Below, piece by piece: positions 16,715 to 25,388 of a stretch of 39,447 bases of DNA. The notes below the pieces were generated by a model. The model searched no databases. It was given only the letters and a program-made list of their open reading frames with translations, and was not told the origin of the DNA. The position numbers and the translations under genes are program-made. Origin of the DNA: Neisseria perflava (GTDB lineage Bacteria > Pseudomonadota > Gammaproteobacteria > Burkholderiales > Neisseriaceae); contig NZ_JALJYC010000024.1 of NCBI RefSeq assembly GCF_024170405.1, positions 1 to 39,447 of the forward strand. Reading direction: 5' to 3'. Within the stretch, counting starts at the first letter, position 1, and each line of letters begins with the position of its first letter.

Positions 16715-18040
16715 ATGAGCATTACCGAATGGCGCCGAATCAATCTGCGCCGGTGGATTAACGACAAATACGGCGGCCAGCAATGCCGCTTTATTGCCGC
16801 CACCGGCATCAATCAGGGCGAATTGTCCGCCTTGTTGAAAAACAAATCGTTCGGCGAAAAGAAAGCCCGCAAAATCGAACAGTCCGCCGCCATGCCCGAT
16901 ATGTGGTTAGACGGCGAGCCTGCAACCCACCCAGAAGAGAGGAACAGCATGAGCCACATTTCCACCATCCCTGAAATTCTGGCCGACATCAAAGCCGGCA
17001 AAATGGTCATCATTACCGACGCGGAAGACCGCGAAAACGAAGGCGATTTGCTGATGGCGGCGCAATTCGTGACGCCCGAAGCCATCAACTTTATGATTAA
17101 ACACGCGCGCGGTTTGGTGTGTCTGCCGATGGAAGAACACATGGTCGAGAAACTCGGCCTGCCGATGATGACGCAGAAAAACGGTGCGCAATACGGCACC
17201 AACTTTACCGTTTCCATCGAAGCGGCGCACGGCATTACCACCGGCATTTCCGCCGCCGACCGCGCCCTGACCATTCAGACGGCCGTCTCCCCCGCCGCCA
17301 AACCGGAAGACATTGTCCAGCCGGGGCATATTTTCCCGCTGCGTGCGCAAAAAGGCGGCGTATTGGTGCGCGCCGGACACACTGAAGCAGGCGTGGATTT
17401 GGCGCAAATGAGCGGCCTGATTCCCGCCGCCGTCATCTGCGAAATCATCAACGACGACGGCACGATGGCGCGTATGCCCGAATTGATGCAATTCGCCGAA
17501 GAACACGGCCTGAAAATCGGCACGATTACCGACTTAATCGAATACCGCAGCCGCACCGAAAGCCTGCTGGAAGAAATGGGCGACATGCCCGTCAGCACCC
17601 CGTGGGGCGAGTTCCAACAGCATGTTTACGTCGATAAACTGACCGGCGAAACCCATCTGGCGCTGGTCAAAGGCACACCGTCCGACAGCAGCGAAACCGT
17701 GGTGCGCGTGCACGAGCCTTTCAGCACGATGGACTTTATCCAGCCCAACCCGCGCCATTCTTGGTCGCTGCCCAAAGTCTTGGAACGCATCCAGCAAGCC
17801 GACAGCGGCGTGGTAATCCTTATGCACCGCCTCGAAGACGGCGCCGCCCTGCTCGACCGCACCCTGCCCAAAGGTGCAAACCAAGCCTATAAGTGGGACA
17901 GTAAAAGCTACGGTATCGGCGCGCAGATTTTGGCCAATCTGAATGTGAAAAAACTGCGCGTACTGGGTCGCCCCTCATCCTTCTCCGGCCTGACCGGTTT
18001 CGGTTTGGAAATTGCCGGCTTTGAAGAAGCTGAGAAATAA
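16715..18040 (+). CDS. ribBA: 3,4-dihydroxy-2-butanone-4-phosphate synthase (RibB/RibBA-like) with N-terminal HTH extension
   Basis: The ORF from the ATG at 16715 has an AAAGGAG Shine-Dalgarno and encodes 441 residues. The first 78 resemble a small Cro/CI-type DNA-binding domain (GINQGELSALLKNK, then KARKIEQSAAMPDMWLD, as in phage repressors). The conserved RibB start is an internal ATG at 16949 with its own GAGAGGA RBS and would give 363 residues. Counted from 16949, the DHBP synthase domain spans 1 to about 200, with the DAEDRENEGD metal/substrate site (24-33) and RAGHTEAGVDL. The C-terminal part resembles GTP cyclohydrolase II but has no zinc-binding Cys cluster, so cyclohydrolase activity is doubtful. 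The enzyme makes the four-carbon unit for riboflavin. Confidence 0.88.
   Translation: MSITEWRRINLRRWINDKYGGQQCRFIAATGINQGELSALLKNKSFGEKKARKIEQSAAMPDMWLDGEPATHPEERNSMSHISTIPEILADIKAGKMVIITDAEDRENEGDLLMAAQFVTPEAINFMIKHARGLVCLPMEEHMVEKLGLPMMTQKNGAQYGTNFTVSIEAAHGITTGISAADRALTIQTAVSPAAKPEDIVQPGHIFPLRAQKGGVLVRAGHTEAGVDLAQMSGLIPAAVICEIINDDGTMARMPELMQFAEEHGLKIGTITDLIEYRSRTESLLEEMGDMPVSTPWGEFQQHVYVDKLTGETHLALVKGTPSDSSETVVRVHEPFSTMDFIQPNPRHSWSLPKVLERIQQADSGVVILMHRLEDGAALLDRTLPKGANQAYKWDSKSYGIGAQILANLNVKKLRVLGRPSSFSGLTGFGLEIAGFEEAEK
16936..16951 (+). promoter_or_regulatory. Internal ribosome binding site and start for RibB alone
   Basis: GAGAGGAACAGC precedes the ATG at 16949. The family's usual N-terminus (MSHISTIPEI) begins here, so both an HTH fusion and a RibB-only product can be read from one frame. 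Confidence 0.6.
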
Positions 18041-18060
18041 ACCTGATATTTAAATGACTT

Positions 18061-18092
18061 AGGCCGTCTAAAAAATATTTTTCAGACGGCCT
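18061..18092 (+). terminator. Imperfect inverted DUS terminator after ribB
   Basis: AGGCCGTCTAAA (one change from DUS) pairs with a perfect complement at 18081-18092, 20 bp after the stop. Confidence 0.75.
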
Positions 18093-18313
18093 TTATCATG
18101 AGATTCTTTAACAAGAAGCCATAAGCATAAAATCATGCCGGGTTGCGAATCCGATATTACCGAAATTTTTATTGGATTTTATCCCAAGCCACATGATTTG
18201 TTTATGATGAATTGCACGGTATTGTCCGAAGCTGATAACCGGCAGACAAATGGCAGATAAATGCCGTTTATGACAAAATTCTGCTTTCGTCTCGTTCCAA
18301 TATCATACACCTC

Positions 18314-19201
18314 ATGGCTACACCACACACATCCTCCCATGCCGCGCCGCTGTTGGTTATCGGCTGCATTATTTTTGGTTTGGGCAGCCTGATTGTCAAA
18401 TTTGTCGCCGTCGGCTCATATGCCATTGCTTTTTGGCGGCTGGCGGTCGCTGCGGTAATTTTTTGGTTGCTGGCGCGCTTTTTCGGCCAGAAAATGCCAC
18501 GCAACCCTAAAACCATTTATACCGCACTGCTATCGGGCGTGTTCCTGGCCTTCGATTTGGCACTGTGGCACGAAAGCATACACGCCGTCGGCCCGGGCAT
18601 TTCCACCCTGCTCAACAGCCTGCAAATCTTTTTTCTCTCTGCCATCGGCTTTTTCTTTTATCGCGAACGCCTGAGCCTGCTGCAAATCCTCAGCCTGATT
18701 TTGGCAGTAGCAGGCGTAGCGCTGATTGCCAGCCCGGAATTTGGTCACAACGGCAATGCCTCGTGGGGTTTTGTCAGCGGTATTACCTCCGGCGCGATGT
18801 TGGCGCTGTCTATGGTCTTTATCCGCAAAACCCACCAAATCGAGCAGACCGCGCTGTTTCCACTGATGATGTTGTTGAGCATAGGCGGCATATTGTCGCT
18901 GATTGCGCCGGCATTGATTTTTGACAGTGGTGCGCTGTATCCGACCAACTGGCGCGATATTGGTTTGATATTGGTGTACGGGGCGGTCATGCAATGCTTC
19001 GCTTGGGGACTGATTGCGTATGCTATTCCGCTGTTGTTGCTATCCTTAACCGGTTTGCTGTTGCTGACCGAGCCGGTGGCAGCGCTGGTGATCGACTATT
19101 TCTGGCTGGACAAACCAATTAACGCCCTCCAATGGGGCGGCGCAGCTCTAACGCTGCTGGCGATTTATTTGGGGTCGGTAAAGGGTAAGCCAAATAAATA
19201 A
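18314..19201 (+). CDS. EamA/DMT-superfamily transporter
   Basis: A 295-residue inner-membrane protein with ten predicted hydrophobic segments in two EamA halves. The first half contains FWRLAVAAVIFWLLA and ALWHESIHAVGPGISTLLNSLQIFFLSAIGFFFYRERLS, and the second half contains the corresponding LLLTEPVAALVIDYFWLDKPIN. The family exports amino acids, metabolites or drugs; the substrate here is not known. It stands alone, is preceded by about 220 bp without a recognisable gene, and converges on lepB across an AT-DUS terminator. Confidence 0.86.
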   Translation: MATPHTSSHAAPLLVIGCIIFGLGSLIVKFVAVGSYAIAFWRLAVAAVIFWLLARFFGQKMPRNPKTIYTALLSGVFLAFDLALWHESIHAVGPGISTLLNSLQIFFLSAIGFFFYRERLSLLQILSLILAVAGVALIASPEFGHNGNASWGFVSGITSGAMLALSMVFIRKTHQIEQTALFPLMMLLSIGGILSLIAPALIFDSGALYPTNWRDIGLILVYGAVMQCFAWGLIAYAIPLLLLSLTGLLLLTEPVAALVIDYFWLDKPINALQWGGAALTLLAIYLGSVKGKPNK

Positions 19202-19220
19202 CACCTATATCAGGATACAA

Positions 19221-19260
19221 AAATGCCGTCTGAAAAAACACAATTTTCAGACGGCATTTT
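19221..19260. terminator. Bidirectional AT-DUS inverted terminator
   Basis: ATGCCGTCTGAA (19223-19234) and its complement (19246-19257) sit between the convergent EamA gene and lepB, flanked by A- and T-runs. Confidence 0.87.
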
Positions 19261-19271
19261 CATTATCCAAA

Positions 19272-20258
19272 TTACTGGATGGTCGTACCAATCCGGCCGA
19301 AATCGCCGAAGTTCATCCAAATCAGGAAGGCTTTACCCACAATCAGCTTGTCGCTGACAAAGCCCCAATAGCGCGAATCTTCGCTGTTGTCGCGGTTGTC
19401 ACCCATCATAAAATAATGGCCTGCGGGCACAGTACATTTAAACGCCGAACCGTCTTGCGCGTATTCGCAGTTTTCACGATAGGGAAATTCTGCGCGTACT
19501 GCCTGCGGGATAAAAGCAGGCTGATCGGGCATTTTCAACACTTGGAAGCTGTGGCTGCCGATTTGCTCGCGGTAGGCTTCGGCCTGAATATCCACCACGC
19601 CGTACTGGGCGGTGTTTTCGGCATAAGTCTGCATACCTTCGGCTTTATCGGCAACTACCTGGCCATTAATGCTCAATACTTTGTTTTTATATTCCACCAC
19701 ATCGCCCGGCAGACCGACGGCGCGTTTGATGTAGTTGACGCTCGGATTTTCCGGATAGTTGAATACCACCACATCGCCGCGCTCGATGTCGCCGGTCGGA
19801 ATCAATACATTATTGATAATCGGCGTGCGGATGCTGTAGGAAAATTTATTCACCAGAATAAAATCCCCCACCACCAACCCCGGGCGCATGGAGCTGGACG
19901 GAATTTGGAAAGGCTCGGCAATAAAGGTGCGCAACACAAATACGATTAAAATAATCGGAAAAAAACCGCTCATGTAATCGGTAAAATGGCCTTTGTCCTG
20001 ATGGGCAGGGTCTTTTTTCAGACGGCCTTTGTGCACCAGCCACACCACGCCGGTAAACACCACAAACACCAGCAGTACGGCGGTAAAGCTCATCATAAAC
20101 GACAGCACGCCGAACACGCCGACCATCATCAAGAGATAGCCCCATTGCAGGCCGCCGCTCCACTCGCCGTTTGCCTCGCGCTCTTTGCTGCTTTTGAAAT
20201 ACAGCACCAAGCCGACGATAAAGGCCGCGATAGCGGCTAAAAGTAAATTATTGCTCAT
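19272..20258 (-). CDS. lepB: Signal peptidase I
   Basis: 328 residues. Three hydrophobic segments lie at about 4-21, 40-76 and 98-114, and the periplasmic catalytic domain follows. The serine/lysine dyad is visible as S123 (IPSSSMRPG) and K179 (IKRAVGLPGD), and the GDNRDNSEDSRYWG box is near the C-terminus. It cleaves signal peptides of Sec and Tat exported proteins. The start codon overlaps the lepA stop by 1 nt (TAATG), so the two are translationally coupled, as in the common lepA-lepB operon. A DUS (20017-20028) is embedded in the coding sequence. Confidence 0.96.
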   Translation of the reverse strand: MSNNLLLAAIAAFIVGLVLYFKSSKEREANGEWSGGLQWGYLLMMVGVFGVLSFMMSFTAVLLVFVVFTGVVWLVHKGRLKKDPAHQDKGHFTDYMSGFFPIILIVFVLRTFIAEPFQIPSSSMRPGLVVGDFILVNKFSYSIRTPIINNVLIPTGDIERGDVVVFNYPENPSVNYIKRAVGLPGDVVEYKNKVLSINGQVVADKAEGMQTYAENTAQYGVVDIQAEAYREQIGSHSFQVLKMPDQPAFIPQAVRAEFPYRENCEYAQDGSAFKCTVPAGHYFMMGDNRDNSEDSRYWGFVSDKLIVGKAFLIWMNFGDFGRIGTTIQ

Positions 20259-22051
20259 TACTTATCACTCACTTGCAAAATCGCCAAAAACGCACTTTGC
20301 GGGATTTCCACATTGCCCACCTGCTTCATGCGGCGTTTACCGGCTTTTTGTTTTTCCAACAGTTTTTTCTTACGCGTGATGTCGCCGCCGTAACATTTGG
20401 CCAAGACGTTTTTGCGCAAGGCTTTGACGTTTTCGCGGGCGATAATCTGGCTGCCTATGGCCGCCTGCACCGCAATATCGAACATCTGGCGCGGAATCAG
20501 CTCGCGCATTTTCGCTGCCAGCTCGCGGCCTCGGTGTACCGCGCTTTGGCGGTGCACAATCAGACTCAGCGCATCGACTTTTTCGCCGTTGACCATAATG
20601 TCCAGCTTAATCAAATCCGAGGGCTGGAACTCTTTGAAATGGTAGTCCAGCGAAGCATAGCCGCGCGAAGTGGACTTGAGCTTGTCGAAGAAATCCATCA
20701 CCACTTCGTTCATCGGCAAATCGTAGGTCAGCATGACCTGCCGCCCCATATACTGCATATTTACCTGCACGCCGCGTTTTTGGTTGCACAGTGTCATCAC
20801 ATTACCGACATATTCCTGAGGTACCAAAATCGTGGCGGTGATAATCGGCTCCAGAATGGTTTCAATTTGGCTGATATCGGGCAGCTTGGAGGGGTTTTCC
20901 ACCTCGATTTTTTCGCCGTTTTTCAATATGACTTCATACACCACCGTCGGCGCGGTGGTAATCAAGTCCATATCAAATTCGCGCTCTAAGCGCTCCTGCA
21001 CGATTTCCAAGTGCAAGAGACCCAAGAAGCCGCAACGGAAACCGAAACCCAGCGCCTGCGACACTTCCGGCTCGAATTTCAGCGAGGCGTCGTTGAGCTG
21101 CAATTTTTCCAGCGCATCGCGCAAGGCTTCGTAGTCGTGGCTTTCCACCGGATACAGGCCGGCAAATACCTGGCTTTGCACCTCTTGGAAACCCGGCAGC
21201 GGTTTTTCCGCCGGACGCGCCGCCAGCGTGATGGTGTCGCCCACTTTGGCCGAACCCAGCTCTTTAATGCCGGTAATCAGAAAGCCCACTTCACCGGCTT
21301 TCAATTCCTGCTTTTGCACCGATTTGGGCGTAAACACGCCCAACTGCTCGACCTGCGTTTCCGCTTTGGTGCTCATAAACAGCACTTTGTCTTTCAGTTT
21401 CAGACGGCCTTCTTTGATACGGATTAACATCACCACGCCGACGTAGTTGTCAAACCACGAGTCGATAATCATGGCCTGTAAAGGCGCGTCTTCATCGCCC
21501 TCGGGCGCGGGGATTTTGGCGATGATTTCTTCCAACACATCTTCCACGCCGATACCGCTCTTGGCCGAACACTGCACCGCGCCGACAGCATCAATACCGA
21601 TAATGTCTTCGATTTCCTGCGCCACGCGGTCGGGGTCGGCGGCGGGCAGGTCGATTTTATTCAATACCGGCACCACTTCCACGCCCAAATCAATGGCGGT
21701 ATAGCAGTTGGCCACGGTTTGCGCTTCCACGCCTTGCGAAGCGTCCACCACCAAGAGCGCACCTTCACACGCCGACAGGCTGCGCGAGACTTCGTAAGAA
21801 AAATCGACGTGTCCCGGGGTGTCAATCAGATTGAGCTGGTAGGTTTGGCCATCGCGGGCTTTATAGTTTAAGGCGGCGGTTTGCGCTTTGATGGTAATGC
21901 CGCGCTCTTTTTCGATGTCCATCGAATCGAGTACTTGCGAACTCATCTCGCGCGTATCCAAGCCGCCGCAATATTGGATAAAGCGGTCGGCCAAGGTGGA
22001 TTTGCCGTGGTCGATATGGGCGATAATGGAAAAATTTCGGATGTTTTTCAT
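20258..22051 (-). CDS. lepA: Elongation factor 4 (LepA)
   Basis: A 597-residue translational GTPase. G1 is AHIDHGKST, G3 is DTPGHVDF and G4 is NKID. The LepA-specific C-terminal domain is recognisable by ALSLIVHRQSAVHRGRELAAKMRELIPRQMFD and the Lys-rich RKKKLLEKQKAGKRRMK end. EF4 back-translocates or remodels stalled ribosomes and aids 30S biogenesis. It is the first gene of the lepA-lepB pair. An AG-DUS lies within the gene at 21399-21410. Confidence 0.97.
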   Translation of the reverse strand: MKNIRNFSIIAHIDHGKSTLADRFIQYCGGLDTREMSSQVLDSMDIEKERGITIKAQTAALNYKARDGQTYQLNLIDTPGHVDFSYEVSRSLSACEGALLVVDASQGVEAQTVANCYTAIDLGVEVVPVLNKIDLPAADPDRVAQEIEDIIGIDAVGAVQCSAKSGIGVEDVLEEIIAKIPAPEGDEDAPLQAMIIDSWFDNYVGVVMLIRIKEGRLKLKDKVLFMSTKAETQVEQLGVFTPKSVQKQELKAGEVGFLITGIKELGSAKVGDTITLAARPAEKPLPGFQEVQSQVFAGLYPVESHDYEALRDALEKLQLNDASLKFEPEVSQALGFGFRCGFLGLLHLEIVQERLEREFDMDLITTAPTVVYEVILKNGEKIEVENPSKLPDISQIETILEPIITATILVPQEYVGNVMTLCNQKRGVQVNMQYMGRQVMLTYDLPMNEVVMDFFDKLKSTSRGYASLDYHFKEFQPSDLIKLDIMVNGEKVDALSLIVHRQSAVHRGRELAAKMRELIPRQMFDIAVQAAIGSQIIARENVKALRKNVLAKCYGGDITRKKKLLEKQKAGKRRMKQVGNVEIPQSAFLAILQVSDK

Positions 22052-22081
22052 ATTGTTATAATGCTTGGTCTCTACTCATCG

Positions 22082-22148
22082 AAAGGCCGTCTGAACAGTT
22101 TCACAGAAATCCGCGATTTCGGTTTGAACCCTGTTCAGACGGCCTTTT
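22082..22148 (-). terminator. Long-arm inverted DUS terminator
   Basis: The two 17-bp arms (AAAGGCCGTCTGAACAG and its exact complement) are longer than the DUS itself and enclose about 33 nt containing a smaller hairpin (GAAATC/GATTTC). It lies between the acyltransferase gene and lepA. Confidence 0.78.
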
Positions 22149-22187
22149 CAAACTAAAACAGTGAATGCCGCATTTTAGCGGAAAACC

Positions 22188-24179
22188 CTATTTTTGCATA
22201 TCTTTCTTTATTTTAGCCGCTGTTGCCGCTATTTCAGACGGTTTGCCCTCTGCCGCAGCCTTGCCGAATACGGTTTCCAGCGGCGCTTTCATGTCTTCTA
22301 CCAAAATTTCCGCGCCGGTTTTCGACAAATGGTCGGCATCGATATACAGCATTTTTTCCCGCGTACCGTCGGCACTCAACAAACAAGGTTTGTGCGCATT
22401 GCCGGTTTGCTGGCACAGATACTGGCTCGGCGCAATAAATAATGCCCCTTCTTGTTCCGCAACCTGGCGCAGCCCTTTCTCCAATTCGGGCAAAACGATG
22501 GCAGCTGCGTAAACGTGTTGCCCCGCTGAAATCAAACCGCGTTCCAACTCTTTTTCATAAGCGCGTTCGGCCGAAATATACCAACGCGGTACATTGCCAA
22601 TAATCACGATTTTAGAAGACGGCGATACGACTTTAATCTGCTGCACGGTATTCGATAAGGCCGTCTGAATTTGGATAACTTCGGCCGGGCTTTTTTCCAT
22701 AAACCACATGCTGTGCAAAATCACCGTATCATAATGATTGGCCGCAATTTCCGACATAATCCGGCTATTGATGGCTTGGCAGTTACTGCGGGTTGAGGCC
22801 GTCCAATCCAGTAACGGCGGGCAGGCGGACTCGGTCAGCTGGGTCAATGCCACGCCGCGCGCCTTAGCAAATCCCGACAAACCCTGATAAAGCGAGGCCG
22901 CATGGCTGTCGCCCCACAGCAATACTTGGTTTTCACCCTGCTCATAGCATGACGCATCCTGTTTATCCTGATTATCCTCTTGAATCAGGCAGGTATGCCG
23001 CCGCGCCGCTTGATCCCAACCATAATCAAATTTGTATTCCTGCTTTTGAAAATAAAAATGTCCGCCCAAGCCAATGGCGCACATCGCCACACTGCCTACC
23101 AAGCTGATTTGGAAAATCTGCCCGCGCGAAAAACGCTTTTTATCGCGAAACGGCGCTTCGACATAGCGCCAAGTAAAATCGGCCAACACCAGCGACAGCA
23201 CCGCCAATCCGACCATTAGCGGATAAGGCTCTACCTCAAACTCGGAACGCACTCGCGCCAGAGCAAACAAAGGATTGTGCCACAGATAAGCGCTGTAACT
23301 GATTAAGCCGATTCTGACCATTCCCGCATTGCCCAATATCTTGCCCACCCAGGTTTTCGGCGTGGTAAAGATGATGACCAATACCGAGCCGATAACCGCA
23401 ACTGCAGCATTCCAGCCCGGAAACGGCATGTATTTGTCAAAGGTAAAAATCGCAATCAGCAAAGCTGCCAAACCGGCCAAACTGCCGCATTGACTGACGG
23501 CGTCCGCAGTGTCTTTCAAAGGATAACGGCGCAAGTAAGCCGCCGCCAAACCTCCGGCCATCAGCTCCCATGCCCGAAAAGGCAGCAGGTAAAAAGCCGC
23601 CATCGGATATTTTTGCACTGCCCATTGTGCCGCCGCCAAACCGAACAGGGTCAACAAGCCCATCATCGGCACAGCCCAATTTTTTCTTTTGATTTTGTAT
23701 AAAAGCAGCAGCAATAAAGGGAAAAACAGGTAATACTGCTCCTCCACCCCCAAGCTCCAAGTATGCAACAGGGGCTTTAATTCTGTTGCCGTGTCAAAAT
23801 AACCGCTGGTCAGCCAAAACAATATATTGCTGGAAAATACGGAAACCGCCACCAAGCTTTGCGAAAACGCTTTCATTTCAGACGGCATCAGCCACATATA
23901 AGCGACGGGATAAATACACACCAGCACAAAAAACAATGCCGGCAAAATGCGCCGGAAACGCCGTTCATAAAAATCAACGATGGAAAATTTACCTTCGTCG
24001 CAATCTTTGAGGATAATGCCGGTAATCAGGTAGCCGCTGATGACAAAGAAAATATCCACGCCGACAAATCCCCCTTGAAAAAGGGATACACCGGCGTGGA
24101 ACAATATAACGGGCAACACGGCAACCGCACGAAGGCCATCAATTTCACTGCGGTATTTTAATTTATGCTGCAAAGCCAA
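22188..24179 (-). CDS. Acyltransferase-3 / SGNH O-acetyltransferase (PglI- or OafA-like)
   Basis: 663 residues. The N-terminal half (about 5-370) is an acyltransferase-3 membrane domain with some ten transmembrane segments, the RSEIDGLRAVAVLPVILFHAG start motif, and RRFRRILPAL. The C-terminal half (about 400-660) is a periplasmic SGNH domain with the GDSHA nucleophile block and a DADHLSKTG Asp/His pair. Such proteins move acetyl groups across the inner membrane to surface glycans. In Neisseria the pilin-glycan O-acetyltransferase PglI and peptidoglycan or LOS acetylases have this architecture, and the sequence alone does not tell which. A TTG or the ATG at 24179 could be used. It is followed by the long-arm DUS terminator. 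Confidence 0.86.
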   Translation of the reverse strand: MALQHKLKYRSEIDGLRAVAVLPVILFHAGVSLFQGGFVGVDIFFVISGYLITGIILKDCDEGKFSIVDFYERRFRRILPALFFVLVCIYPVAYMWLMPSEMKAFSQSLVAVSVFSSNILFWLTSGYFDTATELKPLLHTWSLGVEEQYYLFFPLLLLLLYKIKRKNWAVPMMGLLTLFGLAAAQWAVQKYPMAAFYLLPFRAWELMAGGLAAAYLRRYPLKDTADAVSQCGSLAGLAALLIAIFTFDKYMPFPGWNAAVAVIGSVLVIIFTTPKTWVGKILGNAGMVRIGLISYSAYLWHNPLFALARVRSEFEVEPYPLMVGLAVLSLVLADFTWRYVEAPFRDKKRFSRGQIFQISLVGSVAMCAIGLGGHFYFQKQEYKFDYGWDQAARRHTCLIQEDNQDKQDASCYEQGENQVLLWGDSHAASLYQGLSGFAKARGVALTQLTESACPPLLDWTASTRSNCQAINSRIMSEIAANHYDTVILHSMWFMEKSPAEVIQIQTALSNTVQQIKVVSPSSKIVIIGNVPRWYISAERAYEKELERGLISAGQHVYAAAIVLPELEKGLRQVAEQEGALFIAPSQYLCQQTGNAHKPCLLSADGTREKMLYIDADHLSKTGAEILVEDMKAPLETVFGKAAAEGKPSEIAATAAKIKKDMQK

Positions 24180-24469
24180 TTTAAATCCTTCTGCTCCATC
24201 CTATTTTTAACCTATCCGATACGCCCGGAGCAGGCGGTTAACGGTATAACGCATTGAGGTATCCAACTCGTTTATTATGAAAATACATGCCGTAAGCATA
24301 CCCGTATTTCTATTTCACGGCAAACCGGCTGGATATATAGATGCTAAGATACCACCTCATTGATATTTTCAGGCCGACAAAAAAATAAACGGCATTGTTA
24401 CCAAACAAACGCCGTTTATTTTATGCAAAATTCAAAAATTCTTTTATCATCAAAAAAAACATTAATTCA
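24180..24469. other. Intergenic region between mtnN and the acyltransferase gene
   Basis: No gene found in 290 bp. It holds the mtnN terminator at its right side and AT-rich sequence that probably contains the acyltransferase promoter, which I could not place with confidence. Confidence 0.5.
24383..24421 (-). terminator. Non-DUS hairpin terminator of mtnN
   Basis: AAATAAACGGC and GCCGTTTATTT form an 11-bp stem with a 17-nt loop, and A/T runs on both sides, 48 bp after the mtnN stop. Confidence 0.72.
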
Positions 24470-25171
24470 TCATAATGCCTCTATCATTTTCATAACCATT
24501 TGCGCCGAGCTGACCGCCGCCGTTTTTAAAAATTCGTCAAAGCTGACATCGGCCTTTTCATCTGCCGAATCGGACACCGCCCGAATGACCACAAACGGCG
24601 TTTCCAGTTGATAACACGCCTGCGCAATCGCCGCCGCTTCCATTTCGACCGCTTTTACCTCAGGGAAGTGCCCGCGTATCTGCGCCACCGTTTCGCTGCT
24701 GTGCACAAACTGATCGCCGCTGACAATCAGCCCCTGAGTTACCTGCGCACCTTCAAATACCGCCGCCGCTTGATTGGCTACAGCAACCAAACCGACATCG
24801 CTGTCATATGCGGCAGGCAGTTGCGGCACTTGCCCCCATAAATACCCGAAAGCCGTGACATCCACATCATGATGAGCCATTTGCGTGCCCACCACTACAT
24901 CGCCGATTTTCAAACCCTTGCCCAAGCCGCCCGCGCTGCCGGTATTAATCACGCAATCCGGTGCAAATTGGTGAATCACCCAAGCCGTCGCCACCGCCGC
25001 ATTGACCTTGCCGATACCGCTCAAAGCCAGTACCACGCGTTTGCCCGACAATTCGCCGACATAGGCTTGGAATTTGCCGAATGCCACTTCCTGCGCATGA
25101 TTCAGACGGCCTTTCAGTAACTCGATTTCTTGCGCCATCGCACCAATCACAGCAACCGTTTTCATCGTCAT
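24470..25171 (-). CDS. mtnN: 5'-methylthioadenosine/S-adenosylhomocysteine nucleosidase
   Basis: A 233-residue cytosolic hydrolase that removes adenine from MTA and SAH, feeding methionine salvage and producing the precursor for LuxS-type AI-2. The IGAMAQEIELL start, SGIGKVNAA, NTGSAGGL and the VEMEAAAIAQAC nucleoside-binding motif are visible, and the catalytic Asp lies in AVSDSADE. AAAAGGA lies upstream of the ATG at 25171; a second ATG two codons later is also plausible. A DUS (25101-25112) lies near the 5' end. The gene is divergent from the pilus ATPase gene. Confidence 0.96.
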   Translation of the reverse strand: MTMKTVAVIGAMAQEIELLKGRLNHAQEVAFGKFQAYVGELSGKRVVLALSGIGKVNAAVATAWVIHQFAPDCVINTGSAGGLGKGLKIGDVVVGTQMAHHDVDVTAFGYLWGQVPQLPAAYDSDVGLVAVANQAAAVFEGAQVTQGLIVSGDQFVHSSETVAQIRGHFPEVKAVEMEAAAIAQACYQLETPFVVIRAVSDSADEKADVSFDEFLKTAAVSSAQMVMKMIEAL

Positions 25172-25353
25172 CCTGATTCCTTTTCCTGATAAAAATTTGC
25201 GCCATTATAGCAAAAGCCGTATCCGATTTAGCGCATCCTGTTCCGATTTTATCCATTATGCCTGCCGTTCAGTTTTTTTCCATTTTGCAACGGCTGTGAC
25301 AGAAATATTATTGCGCATTTGCCCTGACACGGGCGTAAGCCTTTCATCCTTGA

Positions 25354-25359
25354 TATAAT
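25354..25359 (+). promoter_or_regulatory. Possible -10 of the pilus retraction ATPase gene
   Basis: TATAAT at 25354 lies 30 bp before the chosen start. No good -35 is visible at 16-18 bp. Confidence 0.4.
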
Positions 25360-25388
25360 GTGTTTCAAATAAAAAGGATTTGATACAC

